Below are positions 40,678-49,629 of a DNA stretch of 64,000 nt, piece by piece. The notes under the pieces are model-generated. The model searched no databases, had not been told where the DNA came from, and was given only the letters and a program-made list of their open reading frames with translations. The position numbers and the translations under genes were made by a program. Within the stretch, counting starts at the first letter, position 1, and every line of letters starts with the position of its first letter. Source of the DNA: JAICWP01 sp035252015 (lineage in GTDB: Bacteria > Acidobacteriota > Terriglobia > Terriglobales > Acidobacteriaceae); assembly GCA_035252015.1 (NCBI GenBank), contig DATFDP010000119.1, forward strand, positions 31,921 through 95,920, read 5' to 3'.

Positions 40678-42033
40678 ATGGCACTGCCAACTTATGGAAC
40701 CATGGCGGTTGATTGGGAAAACCGGGTGGACTTTGACCGCCTGCGCCGCGAGCGCCTGGCCCGCGCCAAGTCGCTGCTGGCCAAGTCGGAAATGGGCTCG
40801 CTGCTCTGCTTCGATATGAACAATGTGCGCTACCTCACGGCCACGCACATCGGCACCTGGGCCCAGGACAAGGCCAACCGCTTTACCCTGCTGCCGCAGA
40901 ACGATGAGCCTATTTTGTGGGACTTCGGCTCTGCCGCCCGGCACCATCAGTTGCATTGTCCCTGGCTGGGCGAGCGCTCGCGCCCTGGTATTTCCATGCT
41001 GCGCGGCGCGATCACGCCGGAGATGGGACGCGCCGAGGACGTGGCCCGCAAAATCAGGATTGAACTTGAGATGCGTGGGCTGCACAAGGAGCCGGTAGGA
41101 ATTGACATCATCGAACTGCCGGTCCTGTTTGCGCTGCAGAAGGAAGGGCTGAAGGTGGTGGATGGGCAGGCGCTGATGTCCGAGGCGCGCGTCATCAAGA
41201 CCCAGGACGAGATCACGCTGCTCAACATGTCGGCCATGATGGTGGACGCCGCTTACGACGACCTCTACCGCTATATGAAACCGGGCGTTCGCGAGAATGA
41301 GGCGGTGGGCCTGGTGAGCAAGAAACTTTACGACCTGGGTTCGGAATACGTGGAGGCGGTGAACGCCATCTCCGGCGAGCGCTGCAATCCGCATCCGCAC
41401 GTGTTCTCCGACCGCGTGCTGCGTCCTGGGGATCCCGTCTACTACGACATTCTCCATTCTTACATGGGCTACCGCACCTGCTACTACCGGTGCTTCACCA
41501 TCGGCTACGCTTCGCATGCCATGGTGGACGCCTATAAGCGCTGTCGCGAATACCTCGACGCTGCGATTGAACTGGTGCGGCCCGGGCGCACCACCGCGGA
41601 GATTGCCGCCGTGTGGCCCAAGGCGCAGGAATTCGGCTTTCCCAACGAGGAAGCCTGTTTCGCTTTGCAGTACGGGCACGGCGTCGGTCTGGCGATCTGG
41701 GAACGGCCGGTAATCAGCCGCCTGGTGTCGTTTGATCACCCGCACGATATCAAGCCCGGCATGGTGTTTGCCCTGGAGACGTTCTGGCCCTCCACGGACG
41801 GCTGGAGCGCGGCCCGCATCGAGGAGGAAATTGTGGTCACTCCCACCGGGCACGAAGTGATCACGCGGTTCCCGGCGGAGGAGTTGCTGGTGGCGGGGGC
41901 GCATTACTTCACGGTGAAGGGGCCGCTGCCCACCACGCGCGAGCATGAGTCCGCGCCTAGCAAGCGTGTGCTGGAGATGATTGAAGCCAGCGCCAAAACC
42001 GAGCAGGTGCCGGAGCTGACCAGCACCGATTAA
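40678..42033 (+). CDS. M24-fold (creatinase/aminopeptidase P-like) hydrolase with altered metal site
   Basis: 451 residues: an N-terminal creatinase-type domain (1-~180) and a pita-bread C-terminal domain. Of the five canonical metal ligands, D257 (YYDILHS), H334 (GHGVGL), E367 (ALETF) and E382 (RIEEEI) are present, but the second Asp position is C268 (GYRTC), and the usual HExP is WERP (341-344). This argues against an ordinary dinuclear aminopeptidase and for a creatinase- or ectoine-hydrolase-like enzyme. AGGAGG precedes the ATG, 20 bases after E1-beta. It probably performs a dedicated hydrolysis in the operon's pathway; substrate unknown. Confidence 0.85.
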   Translation: MALPTYGTMAVDWENRVDFDRLRRERLARAKSLLAKSEMGSLLCFDMNNVRYLTATHIGTWAQDKANRFTLLPQNDEPILWDFGSAARHHQLHCPWLGERSRPGISMLRGAITPEMGRAEDVARKIRIELEMRGLHKEPVGIDIIELPVLFALQKEGLKVVDGQALMSEARVIKTQDEITLLNMSAMMVDAAYDDLYRYMKPGVRENEAVGLVSKKLYDLGSEYVEAVNAISGERCNPHPHVFSDRVLRPGDPVYYDILHSYMGYRTCYYRCFTIGYASHAMVDAYKRCREYLDAAIELVRPGRTTAEIAAVWPKAQEFGFPNEEACFALQYGHGVGLAIWERPVISRLVSFDHPHDIKPGMVFALETFWPSTDGWSAARIEEEIVVTPTGHEVITRFPAEELLVAGAHYFTVKGPLPTTREHESAPSKRVLEMIEASAKTEQVPELTSTD

Positions 42034-42042
42034 TCCAGTTTT

Positions 42043-42180
42043 CACTACAGAGACACAGAGAAATTGAAATTTGCGATTTTCGATTGACGATTTCCTTAGC
42101 CCCAGGCAAGCTTTCAATCGTCAATCATCAGTCTTCATTCAAAAATTTGGGTTCTCTGTGCCCTTGTGTCTACGTGGTGA
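42043..42180. repeat. palindromic CACAGAGAC element, copy inside the dehydrogenase operon
   Basis: Left arm 42043-42063 (CACTACAGAGACACAGAGAA core), right arm 42152-42180 (TTCTCTGTG...TACGTGGTGA). An inner pair CGATTGACGATTT / TTCAATCGTCAATC lies at 42081-42126. It sits between the M24 and E2 genes. Related copies lie at 53529-53679, 60191-60264 and 62287-62351. Confidence 0.75.
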
Positions 42181-42195
42181 GTACATAAGATCCAT

Positions 42196-43389
42196 ATGCC
42201 CATTAGCGTTGTCATGCCTGCCCTGGAGATGGCGCAGGAAACCGGCAAGCTCATCTCCTGGCTGAAGAAGGAAGGCCAGGAGGTGGCCAAAGGCGAGCCG
42301 CTCCTGGAAGTGGAAACCGACAAAGCGGTCATGGAAGTAGAAGCGCCCGGAAACGGCATTCTCGCCGGCATCAAGGTGCAGGAAGGCGACGTGGTCCCGG
42401 TGGGACAGACGATCGCCTGGCTGGTGGCGCCGGGCGAGAAGCCGCCCGTAGAAGCCGCACCCGCGGTCACGGCTGCGCGCGCCGGCGCGCCCGCAACACG
42501 TGCCGCCGCCGCGCCTGTAGCTTCTGCTGCACCAGCCACTTCAGCCAGGGCAAAGATTTCGCCCAAAGCGCGTCGTCTCGCCCGCGAGTACAACGTGGAC
42601 CTCAGCCAAGTGCAGGGCACAGGTCCCGATGGAGCCATCACTACCGATGATGTGCTGGCGGCGGTGCAGCCCGCAACGTCGGCGCCCACGTCGGCACCCG
42701 AGCCTGCATCTGAGGCGCTCAGCCCGGTAGCGCGGCTCATGGCGGAACGCACCACGCAAAGCTGGACTACTGCACCGCACTTCTATCTGATCCGGGATGT
42801 GGATGCGACGGCGCTCGTCGGCGTTCGCGCTCGCCTGGCCCAAGTCGTGGAAAAGGAATGCGGGGCCAAGCTCTCTCACACCGACATGCTGGTTGCGCTG
42901 GTCAGCCGCGTTCTAACCAAGCACCCCCGCCTGAACGGGACCTGGACCGGCTCTTCGGTGCAAACCAATCGCGAAGTGAATATGGGCGTGGCCGTGGCGG
43001 TGAAAGATGGTGTGGTCTCCGTGGTCATTCCTAATGCCGACAAAACGTTGTTGGTAGAAATCTCCGCACATTTGCGGGATAAGGCGGAGCGGGCGCGAGC
43101 GGGAAAGCTTCATCCTGCCGACATTTCCGGCGCTACCTTCACCATCAGCAACCTGGGCATGTACGACGTGGATTCTTTCCACGCCATCATCACTCCGCCG
43201 CAAGCCGCCATTCTGGCGGTGGGGCGAATTGCTGACCGCCTGGTGGTGGTAAACGGCAAGCCCGAAGTGCGGCCCATGATGACGCTGACTCTTTCCTGCG
43301 ATCATCGAGTCGTAGACGGCGCGCAAGCGGCTCTGTTCCTCAAAGAACTGGCGCAAGCAATTCACGATGCCGGAGATAACCTGGGGTGA
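42196..43389 (+). CDS. 2-oxoacid dehydrogenase E2 (dihydrolipoamide acyltransferase)
   Basis: 397 residues. Lipoyl domain 1-78 with the lipoylated K43 in VETDKAVMEVEAPG, an Ala/Pro linker (~80-120), an E3-binding domain (ISPKARRLAREYNVDLSQVQ, ~121-155), a second linker, and the acyltransferase core ending in the catalytic DHRVVDG (H370). It accepts the acyl group from E1 and passes it to CoA. No E3 (lipoamide dehydrogenase) gene follows, so an E3 from elsewhere must serve. A palindromic repeat separates it from the M24 gene. Confidence 0.93.
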   Translation: MPISVVMPALEMAQETGKLISWLKKEGQEVAKGEPLLEVETDKAVMEVEAPGNGILAGIKVQEGDVVPVGQTIAWLVAPGEKPPVEAAPAVTAARAGAPATRAAAAPVASAAPATSARAKISPKARRLAREYNVDLSQVQGTGPDGAITTDDVLAAVQPATSAPTSAPEPASEALSPVARLMAERTTQSWTTAPHFYLIRDVDATALVGVRARLAQVVEKECGAKLSHTDMLVALVSRVLTKHPRLNGTWTGSSVQTNREVNMGVAVAVKDGVVSVVIPNADKTLLVEISAHLRDKAERARAGKLHPADISGATFTISNLGMYDVDSFHAIITPPQAAILAVGRIADRLVVVNGKPEVRPMMTLTLSCDHRVVDGAQAALFLKELAQAIHDAGDNLG

Positions 43390-43468
43390 TTGGTAATTTA
43401 GTAATCTGTAACTTGCAAGCTACTGGGCCGAGCCGCTCCTAAAATTTCAAATTACTCAATTACAAATC
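43390..43468. repeat. AT-rich inverted repeat (TAATTTAGTAATC type)
   Basis: Left part TTGGTAATTTAGTAATCTG and right part AAATTTCAAATTACTCAATT form an imperfect long palindrome in the gap between the convergent E2 and MFS genes. Its A/T content is well above that of the flanks. It may act as a bidirectional transcription end, or be a decayed mobile repeat. Confidence 0.5.
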
Positions 43469-44737
43469 TCCCGCCCCCACTCCCTCTGGAGTCGCTTGTG
43501 CGCTCGTGATCTGATCCGCCCGGCGCAGTTCGGGGAACCGCCAGGCCCAAATCGCGATCACCACCAGCGTGCCGATACCTCCCAGAACCACTGCCGGTAC
43601 GGTGCCGAACCACTGCGCGGTTATGCCCGACTCAAACTGGCCGAATTCATTGGAGGTGCCTATGAAGAGCATGTCAATGGCGTTCACCCGCCCGCGCATG
43701 TCGTCCGGCGTGGCCAGTTGCACCAAGGTGCCGCGGATGACCACGCTCACCATGTCGGTAGCGCCCACTAGTGCCAGCGCCAGCAAAGAAATCACCATGC
43801 TGCGGGAGAGGCCAAACACAATGGTGAACACGCCGAATCCGGCCACGCACCATAACATGGTGGCGCCCACGCGGCCACGCAGCGGCCGGTGCGCCAGTAG
43901 CAGGGCCATAATCGCCGCGCCCACTCCTGGCGCGCTGCGCAGCAGGCCCAGGCCCCACGGACCGGTGTGCAGAATTTCACGCGCATAAACCGGAAGCAGC
44001 GCGACCGCACCTCCCAGCAGTACCGCAAACATGTCCAGGGAAATGGAGCCCAGGATCAATTTCTGCTGCCACACATAGCGGAAACCGGCAAGGACGCTGG
44101 CTAAACCTACCGGCTCCTTGCGGCGGATACGCATACGGTGCTTGAGCCGGCTCAGAGCGAACAAAGCAATGGCGCCGCCCGCCATGGCGGTGGCATACAC
44201 CGCAGCGGGTCCGCGGAAAGCGGCATAGATCAGCCCACCGACCACCGGGCCCATGATGGTGGCGCTTTGAAATACGCTGGCGTTCCAGGCCACTGCGCTG
44301 GGGAAGTATTCCTCGGGAACCAGTTGCGGCAGCAAGGCACGCCCGGCGGGGCCATTGAAGGAACGCACTATCCCCAGCAACACCAGCACCATGTAGATGG
44401 CGTTCACGGAAGAGCTGCCGCGCCAGGCGATCTTCAGCAGCAGTCCCGAGCAGATGGCAAACCCGCCGTAACACAGCAGCAACAGGTGGCGGCGGTCGAA
44501 ACGGTCGGCCACCTGGCCGGAGACCAGGAACAGAAAAACTCCCGGCAAAAACTGTGCCAGACCCACCAGGCCGAGATCCAGGGGTCGCTTGGTAATGTCG
44601 TAAACCTGCCAGCCAACCGCCACCGACTGCATTTCCAGCGCGAGCACAATGAAGAGCCGACCGACCTCGTAGGAGACGAAGTCGGGATAGGTGAAGGCCG
44701 CTCTGCTGACGTTTTGTTCGCTCCCATGGTTCGGCAT
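43460..44737 (-). CDS. MFS-family exporter (EntS/MFS_3-like)
   Basis: About 425 residues with twelve hydrophobic helices. The GQVADRFDRRHLLLL loop between helices 2 and 3 and a late LATPDDMRGRVNAIDMLFIG are typical of the MFS_3/enterobactin-exporter-like group, thought to expel siderophores or drugs by proton exchange. Start uncertain: ATG at 44737 is chosen, TTG at 44761 (with AAGG upstream) is an alternative. Convergent with the E2 gene. Confidence 0.85.
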   Translation of the reverse strand: MPNHGSEQNVSRAAFTYPDFVSYEVGRLFIVLALEMQSVAVGWQVYDITKRPLDLGLVGLAQFLPGVFLFLVSGQVADRFDRRHLLLLCYGGFAICSGLLLKIAWRGSSSVNAIYMVLVLLGIVRSFNGPAGRALLPQLVPEEYFPSAVAWNASVFQSATIMGPVVGGLIYAAFRGPAAVYATAMAGGAIALFALSRLKHRMRIRRKEPVGLASVLAGFRYVWQQKLILGSISLDMFAVLLGGAVALLPVYAREILHTGPWGLGLLRSAPGVGAAIMALLLAHRPLRGRVGATMLWCVAGFGVFTIVFGLSRSMVISLLALALVGATDMVSVVIRGTLVQLATPDDMRGRVNAIDMLFIGTSNEFGQFESGITAQWFGTVPAVVLGGIGTLVVIAIWAWRFPELRRADQITSAQATPEGVGAGDL

Positions 44738-44892
44738 CAGGTCAGAAGATGATACAGACAAACGGAACCTTGGCTAAGGGACAGGCTGAAGGCTCGTTTT
44801 CAAAGCTTCGACGGTTCGCCCATGCAAAGCCTTGACCACGGAGCGGTCGAGTGGTAGAAGCATCATACCAATTTTGGCGTAGGAGCCATCGC

Positions 44893-45936
44893 ATGCTCCG
44901 TTTCACATTGCTCGTCTTGGGCTCGCTTGGAATGTTTGGGGCGTTTCTGTTGATCCCCAGGATTGTGCCGACAACCTGGGCGCAGCTGCCGGGCGGCGCT
45001 CCCGCGGCGGAGGAAACTCCCTCCCACGGCTACGTGATCCGCAAGCCGGTGCCTGGCTCGGACATTCCCGCCGACTACACCTTCGTCCTCACCAAAGACG
45101 AAATCTACGTTCCCATCGCTGTGCGCAAGCCCGCTGGCAACGGCCCCTTCCCCGTCGTCACCATGGGCTTTGGCGAGGGCAGAGAGGGCATGCTGAAAGT
45201 TGAGGACCTTACGCGGCGATTGGCGCCTATGCAGGACCGCATGATCGCGCGCGGCTACGTCGTGGCTACTATCAACTACCGCAATGAAGTGCCGCACTTT
45301 TATGAAGACGAATATCATTCCGGCCACAACCTGCCGGACAGCATCAGCGGCGGCCGGCGCATGCTGAAATCCAATCCCACGCTTGACCACGAAGACCTGA
45401 TTGCCATCCTGCGTTATCTGAGAACGCTCCCCTATGTGGACAAGAACGGGATCGGTGCCATGGGGGTGAGCCACAGCGGGGAAATGATCCTCAAAGCCGC
45501 CAGCCAATACGACTTTAACGCAGGCGTATGCATCGAGCCCGCCGCCCACGAGTTCCTGAGTGTCAACACCGGGCCCAGCGCCCCTCGCGAAGGCACGGAA
45601 ATTCAGTATCAGGACATCGAGGTCGTGCGCCGCAATGCCAACAAGGCTGCCGCCATGGAGCGCATCAAGACCATCCACACTCCTATCCTGATCATGGGCC
45701 GTGACCAGGACCACTTGCAGGGCATTTTCAAGCTGACCTACGAGTGGATGAAGGAAGCGGGCAAGGATGTGACCTGGGTGAGCTACAACCATCCCGTGCA
45801 CGGTTACGTTTTCAGCTACCGCGAAGCGGACGGGTCCTATAAGCCGGATGCGGTGCAGGAGAAGGCATTCGAGACTGCCATGACGTATCTGGATCAGCAC
45901 CTGAAGCGTGGGCAGACGACTGCGACTGTTCACTAG
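44893..45936 (+). CDS. exported alpha/beta hydrolase (dienelactone-hydrolase-like)
   Basis: 347 residues from the ATG preceded by AGGAG; GTG at 44851 is less likely. N-terminal membrane or signal segment LLVLGSLGMFGAFLLIP. The fold shows strand FPVVTMGFGEG, a helix-rich insert, the nucleophile elbow GVSHSGE (S193), HTPILIMGRDQDHLQG with the likely Asp, and YNHPVHGY with the His. It cleaves an ester or peptide outside the cytoplasm. It may form a unit with the next hydrolase 77 bases downstream. Confidence 0.82.
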   Translation: MLRFTLLVLGSLGMFGAFLLIPRIVPTTWAQLPGGAPAAEETPSHGYVIRKPVPGSDIPADYTFVLTKDEIYVPIAVRKPAGNGPFPVVTMGFGEGREGMLKVEDLTRRLAPMQDRMIARGYVVATINYRNEVPHFYEDEYHSGHNLPDSISGGRRMLKSNPTLDHEDLIAILRYLRTLPYVDKNGIGAMGVSHSGEMILKAASQYDFNAGVCIEPAAHEFLSVNTGPSAPREGTEIQYQDIEVVRRNANKAAAMERIKTIHTPILIMGRDQDHLQGIFKLTYEWMKEAGKDVTWVSYNHPVHGYVFSYREADGSYKPDAVQEKAFETAMTYLDQHLKRGQTTATVH

Positions 45937-45943
45937 CAAGCTT

Positions 45944-45971
45944 CAACGCAGAGGTCGCTGAGAAATTCTGA
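45944..45971. repeat. isolated left-arm remnant of the CACAGAGAC element
   Basis: CAACGCAGAGGTCGCTGAGAA resembles the left arm of the palindromic elements (CACCGCAGAGACGCAGAGAA), but no matching right arm follows. Probably a decayed copy. Confidence 0.4.
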
Positions 45972-46013
45972 GGAAGTTGTGCGTTTGAGTACAGGCCAAA
46001 GGGGGAAACACGG

Positions 46014-47243
46014 GTGTCAAGATTTGCCGCCTTCTCTACCATTCTCGCCTTACTCCTTGTGACCGCGATGACTGCTGGAGCTTTCGCCGCCCAGGAGCCG
46101 CCGCGGGAGCGCAGTCTGGAAGAAATCAAGAGTGAAGCCTTGGCCCGCGCCCGCATGGGGATGTATCCCATGATCGGGCTGGATCCGGCGGATGTGAGCG
46201 AGGCCTTTGAACACATCAAGACGAAAGACATGGATGAATGGGCAGCTGCCTTCGATGCCGTGGCCGACCGCTACATGGCGCAAGGCAAGTCGCTGGAGGG
46301 CAGTGATCGCGATAAAGCCAATGCCGCCTACCTGCGCGCCTGGCGGCTCTACTATTTCGGCAACTGGCCGGTGCCTATTTCGCCAGGCAAGCTGCGTTCT
46401 TACAACAAGTCGCTGGAAGCCTTCGTGGCCCACGGCCGCCTGCTCGATCCGCCTCTTCAGGTGGTGCGCATCCCGTTTGAAGGCAAAGAAGTCGTTGGCT
46501 ATCTGCGCATGCCTAAAGAGACCAAAGGCCCCGTGCCCATGGTGATTGCGATTAATGGCGCTGATAGCCGCAAAGAAACCATGTCGCTGAGCTTCGACGC
46601 CGCCATCCCTCACGGCATCGGGTACATCGCCGTGGATACGCCGGGAACCGGCCAGGCGCCCATCAAGGCTAGCCCCACCGCTGACCGCCTCTACTCGCGT
46701 GTCATTGACTGGCTACTTGCCCGCCCGGACGTGGACAAAGTTCGCATTGCCGCCGAAGGCCAGAGCTGGGGGGCTTACTGGGCTACCAAGCTGGCCATCG
46801 TGGAGCGCTCCCGACTCAAGTGCGTGATCGCCCAGTCGCCCGGCGTACACGCCGGCTATATCCACGGACTGCACGAAGATGAGATGCTGCGCAACCGCGA
46901 ATACCTGTTCGGCCTCTCTCAGGTGTTTCAATTCCTTTACGGCGTGAAGACCATCGAAGAGGCGAACAAGATTTCGCCGCAGATGTCGCTGGTGAACCAG
47001 CACTTGATCGGGCAGCCCACTACGCCCATGCTGATCATTGCGGGGGTGAAGGACACGCTGGTCCCTATGTCCGACATTTATCTCATCTTGGACAACGGCG
47101 ACATTCCCAAAGACGCATGGATCAATCCCCAGGGTGGACACTTGGGGCGGCAGGTGGGCGCGTGGCCTGATCCCGTGATTTTCAACAAAGTGATTATTCC
47201 GTGGCTGATACGGCATTTGGATATGCCGGCCGCGTCCCAATAA
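46014..47243 (+). CDS. exported FrsA-like alpha/beta hydrolase
   Basis: 409 residues from a GTG with GGGGGA upstream. Signal peptide FAAFSTILALLLVTAMTAGAF. A helical N-terminal region (40-150) precedes the hydrolase core: PMVIAINGADSRKE, IAVDTPGTGQAP, nucleophile elbow AEGQSWGAYWA (S251), a late Asp in VKDTLVPMSD and His in PQGGHLG. FrsA/DUF1100-type esterases share this layout. Substrate unknown. Confidence 0.82.
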   Translation: MSRFAAFSTILALLLVTAMTAGAFAAQEPPRERSLEEIKSEALARARMGMYPMIGLDPADVSEAFEHIKTKDMDEWAAAFDAVADRYMAQGKSLEGSDRDKANAAYLRAWRLYYFGNWPVPISPGKLRSYNKSLEAFVAHGRLLDPPLQVVRIPFEGKEVVGYLRMPKETKGPVPMVIAINGADSRKETMSLSFDAAIPHGIGYIAVDTPGTGQAPIKASPTADRLYSRVIDWLLARPDVDKVRIAAEGQSWGAYWATKLAIVERSRLKCVIAQSPGVHAGYIHGLHEDEMLRNREYLFGLSQVFQFLYGVKTIEEANKISPQMSLVNQHLIGQPTTPMLIIAGVKDTLVPMSDIYLILDNGDIPKDAWINPQGGHLGRQVGAWPDPVIFNKVIIPWLIRHLDMPAASQ

Positions 47244-47290
47244 CCAGGAGCGCCGCGAGAATCGCTAATCTGAATGCCGACGCGAACGCA

Positions 47291-48304
47291 ATGAACATTC
47301 CAGAACATTTCCTTCGCACTCTTTTGACTGCTGCAGTTCTGAGCGGCGCCCTGGCGGTTGCGCAAACGCAATCCTCCGATGCCCCCCTGACCCTGACCGG
47401 CTCCATTCCCATGCCGGACGTGCATGGCCGCATTGACCACTTCGCGCTCGGACCCGAGGGCACCATGTTCGTCTCTGCTCTGGGCAACAACGCTGAGGAG
47501 GTAATTGACCTCTCGCGCGGCGTTGTAGCGCACACCATTCCCGGCATTCCCAAGCCACAGGGAGTGGCCTATGCACCGGAGGTAAAGAAGATCTTCGTGG
47601 GCAGCGATGAGGGCAAGCTCTACATCTTCAACGCCGACTCGCATGCGCATCCGGCTACCATTGATTTCGGTGACGACGTGGACAACCTGCGTTATGACCC
47701 ATCGGCCAAGCGCCTCTACGTCGGATATGGTGACGGCGCCATTGCCATGGTGGATGTGACTACTAGTCAGCGCCTGCCGCAGGAATTCAAGCTAGGGGCA
47801 CACCCGGAATCGTTCCAGCTGGAAAAATCAGGCCCAAATATCTACGTCAACCTGCCCGGCCTGCAGCAGATTGCCGCCATCAATCGCCAGACCGGCGGCA
47901 TCACGCGCTGGCCGATAAAACAAGAAAGTAACTTTCCCATGGCTCTGGACGAGGCCGACCACCGCGTCTTCGTGGTCACACGCGAACCGCCACGGCTGCT
48001 GGTGGTGGACACGAATTCGGGCCACGTGGTGGCCACCTTGCCTTGTGTGCAGGATTCTGACGACCTGTACTACGATGCCCCGCGCAAGCGCATTTATGCG
48101 AGCGGCGGCGAAGGCTACATCAGCGTGTTTCAGCAGCGGGATGCCGACCACTACGGCCTGCTCACGAACATTCCTTCCCAGTTGGGAGCGCGAACCGCAG
48201 GGTATTTTGGAAAGTTGGGAAAGGGATTCGACCGCCTTTACGTGGCGGTTCCGGCGCGCGGCGACCACGGCGCCGAGGTCCTGATCTATACAATACAGAA
48301 CTGA
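47291..48304 (+). CDS. exported YncE-like beta-propeller protein
   Basis: 337 residues from the ATG at 47291; the open frame from 47201 overlaps the previous gene. Signal peptide LLTAAVLSGALAVAQT. Seven-bladed propeller of the YncE/surface-layer type with repeated units (GPEGTMFVSALG, EVKKIFVGSDEGKLYIFN, PSAKRLYVGYGDGAIAMVDV, DHRVFVVTREPPRLLVVDT). No catalytic motif; probably a binding scaffold in the periplasm. Confidence 0.78.
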   Translation: MNIPEHFLRTLLTAAVLSGALAVAQTQSSDAPLTLTGSIPMPDVHGRIDHFALGPEGTMFVSALGNNAEEVIDLSRGVVAHTIPGIPKPQGVAYAPEVKKIFVGSDEGKLYIFNADSHAHPATIDFGDDVDNLRYDPSAKRLYVGYGDGAIAMVDVTTSQRLPQEFKLGAHPESFQLEKSGPNIYVNLPGLQQIAAINRQTGGITRWPIKQESNFPMALDEADHRVFVVTREPPRLLVVDTNSGHVVATLPCVQDSDDLYYDAPRKRIYASGGEGYISVFQQRDADHYGLLTNIPSQLGARTAGYFGKLGKGFDRLYVAVPARGDHGAEVLIYTIQN

Positions 48305-48341
48305 GCGCGGCGGCTCGGCGCTCACGTGAGCGAGAGAGCGC

Positions 48342-49523
48342 ATGTGGCTGTTCGTCATCCTGGTAGCTCCAGCTGTGCTGCTGGCGGCGTCTTCCTGGCG
48401 CGGCGAGCGGGAAAAATTCCGCTACTATCGCCAACGCCTCCCGGATCAGGAGCAAAGTGCCTTCCTGCCGCCCGTCAGCCTGATCGTTCCGATTAAAGGC
48501 CACGACCAGGACTTGCAGGAAAACCTGGCTTCGCTGGCCAGTCTCGATTATCCCGAATACGAGCTGATCATGGCCGCACGCTCGCCGGCCGATGTTCCTC
48601 CAGATGTGATCCCGCCGAAAGCGCGAGTTGTGTTCTCGGAGGGCCGGCCCGCCGGTGCGGCGGAGAAGCTGCAAAACCTGGTGGCGGGAGTGCATGCTGT
48701 GCGGCCACAAACTCGAGTGCTGGCCTTCGCCGATTCCGACGGACGGGTCAGCCGCGGATGGCTACGCGCCCTGGTTGCTCCGTTGGCTGAAACCGAAGTT
48801 GGCGCGACCACCGGGTACCGCGTTTACCTGCCGCAACCGGCAGGTTTCTGGTCAGCTTTGCGCAGCGCGTGGAATGCGGTAATCTTCGGTACTTTCGGTC
48901 CGGGCAAAATCGAATTTGTCTGGGGTGGCGCCATGGCCCTGCGCAAAGATTTGTTTTTCCGGTTGGGAGTGGAATCGCTGTGGGCCAGCACCGCCAGTGA
49001 TGACTATGTGCTCACCGACGCGGTGCGTTCGGCGAAGCTACAGCTCCGCTTCGCGCCCGGCGCGCTGGTGGTGAGCAGCGATCATATTGGCGCCGGCGAT
49101 TTGCTGCGCTGGATCCAGCGGCAGCTGGTTATCACCCGCGTTTATGCGCCTCGTTTGTGGGCGCTTTCTTTCGTTGCCACCCTGATCTATTGCACCGCAA
49201 TGGTGACCTGCATAGTGGCGCTGTTGGAAGGCCACGGACTAGCCGGAGCAGTGCTGGCAGTTCTACTAGCGGCAGGTATGCTGAAGGGAACAGCGCGCGA
49301 GAAGCTTGCGGCTATTGCCCTGCCGCACTCTCGACTCTGGTTCCAGCGCCACGGCTGGACATTTACCTGGCTGGTCCCCCTGGCCACCTGGACGTGGCTC
49401 TATGGTCACCTGACCTCCGCTGTCACCAACGTCATCGAGTGGCGCGGCTACCGTTACCGTTTATCAAAGCAGGCAGTTTTGAACCTTTACCAACCAAAGC
49501 ACCAATCCACACACGCAGATTAG
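48342..49523 (+). CDS. membrane glycosyltransferase (HpnI / ceramide-glucosyltransferase-like)
   Basis: 393 residues. One N-terminal membrane helix (MWLFVILVAPAVLLAAS), a GT-A domain (VSLIVPIKGHDQDLQENLAS, AFADSDGRVSRGWL with the DxD-like Asp, EFVWGGAMALRKDLF, TASDDYVLTDAV) and RWIQRQLVITR as the acceptor motif. Three or more C-terminal helices follow. This is the layout of GT21 enzymes including HpnI of hopanoid tailoring. No hpn genes are adjacent, so a lipid acceptor is likely but not identified. Confidence 0.82.
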   Translation: MWLFVILVAPAVLLAASSWRGEREKFRYYRQRLPDQEQSAFLPPVSLIVPIKGHDQDLQENLASLASLDYPEYELIMAARSPADVPPDVIPPKARVVFSEGRPAGAAEKLQNLVAGVHAVRPQTRVLAFADSDGRVSRGWLRALVAPLAETEVGATTGYRVYLPQPAGFWSALRSAWNAVIFGTFGPGKIEFVWGGAMALRKDLFFRLGVESLWASTASDDYVLTDAVRSAKLQLRFAPGALVVSSDHIGAGDLLRWIQRQLVITRVYAPRLWALSFVATLIYCTAMVTCIVALLEGHGLAGAVLAVLLAAGMLKGTAREKLAAIALPHSRLWFQRHGWTFTWLVPLATWTWLYGHLTSAVTNVIEWRGYRYRLSKQAVLNLYQPKHQSTHAD

Positions 49524-49629
49524 CAATCAGCCCAGTTGCACGGCGCCGACTACGCAGAACGCCTGATGTACCTGCCTTGAACGTCCGTAACTTTCGATGC
49601 CGCTACACCCTCGCGATAATGGTAGGGAT

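Noticed and set aside
40678..42033. Assignment of the M24 protein as DMSP lyase DddP or ectoine hydrolase
   Set aside because: Both belong to the M24 fold and fit a catabolic operon, but the visible metal-site residues do not single out either, and no other DMSP or ectoine gene is present.
40519..42117. 532-codon minus-strand open frame opposite the M24 gene
   Set aside because: His/Arg/Gly-rich translation without any fold pattern; antisense of a clearly conserved gene.
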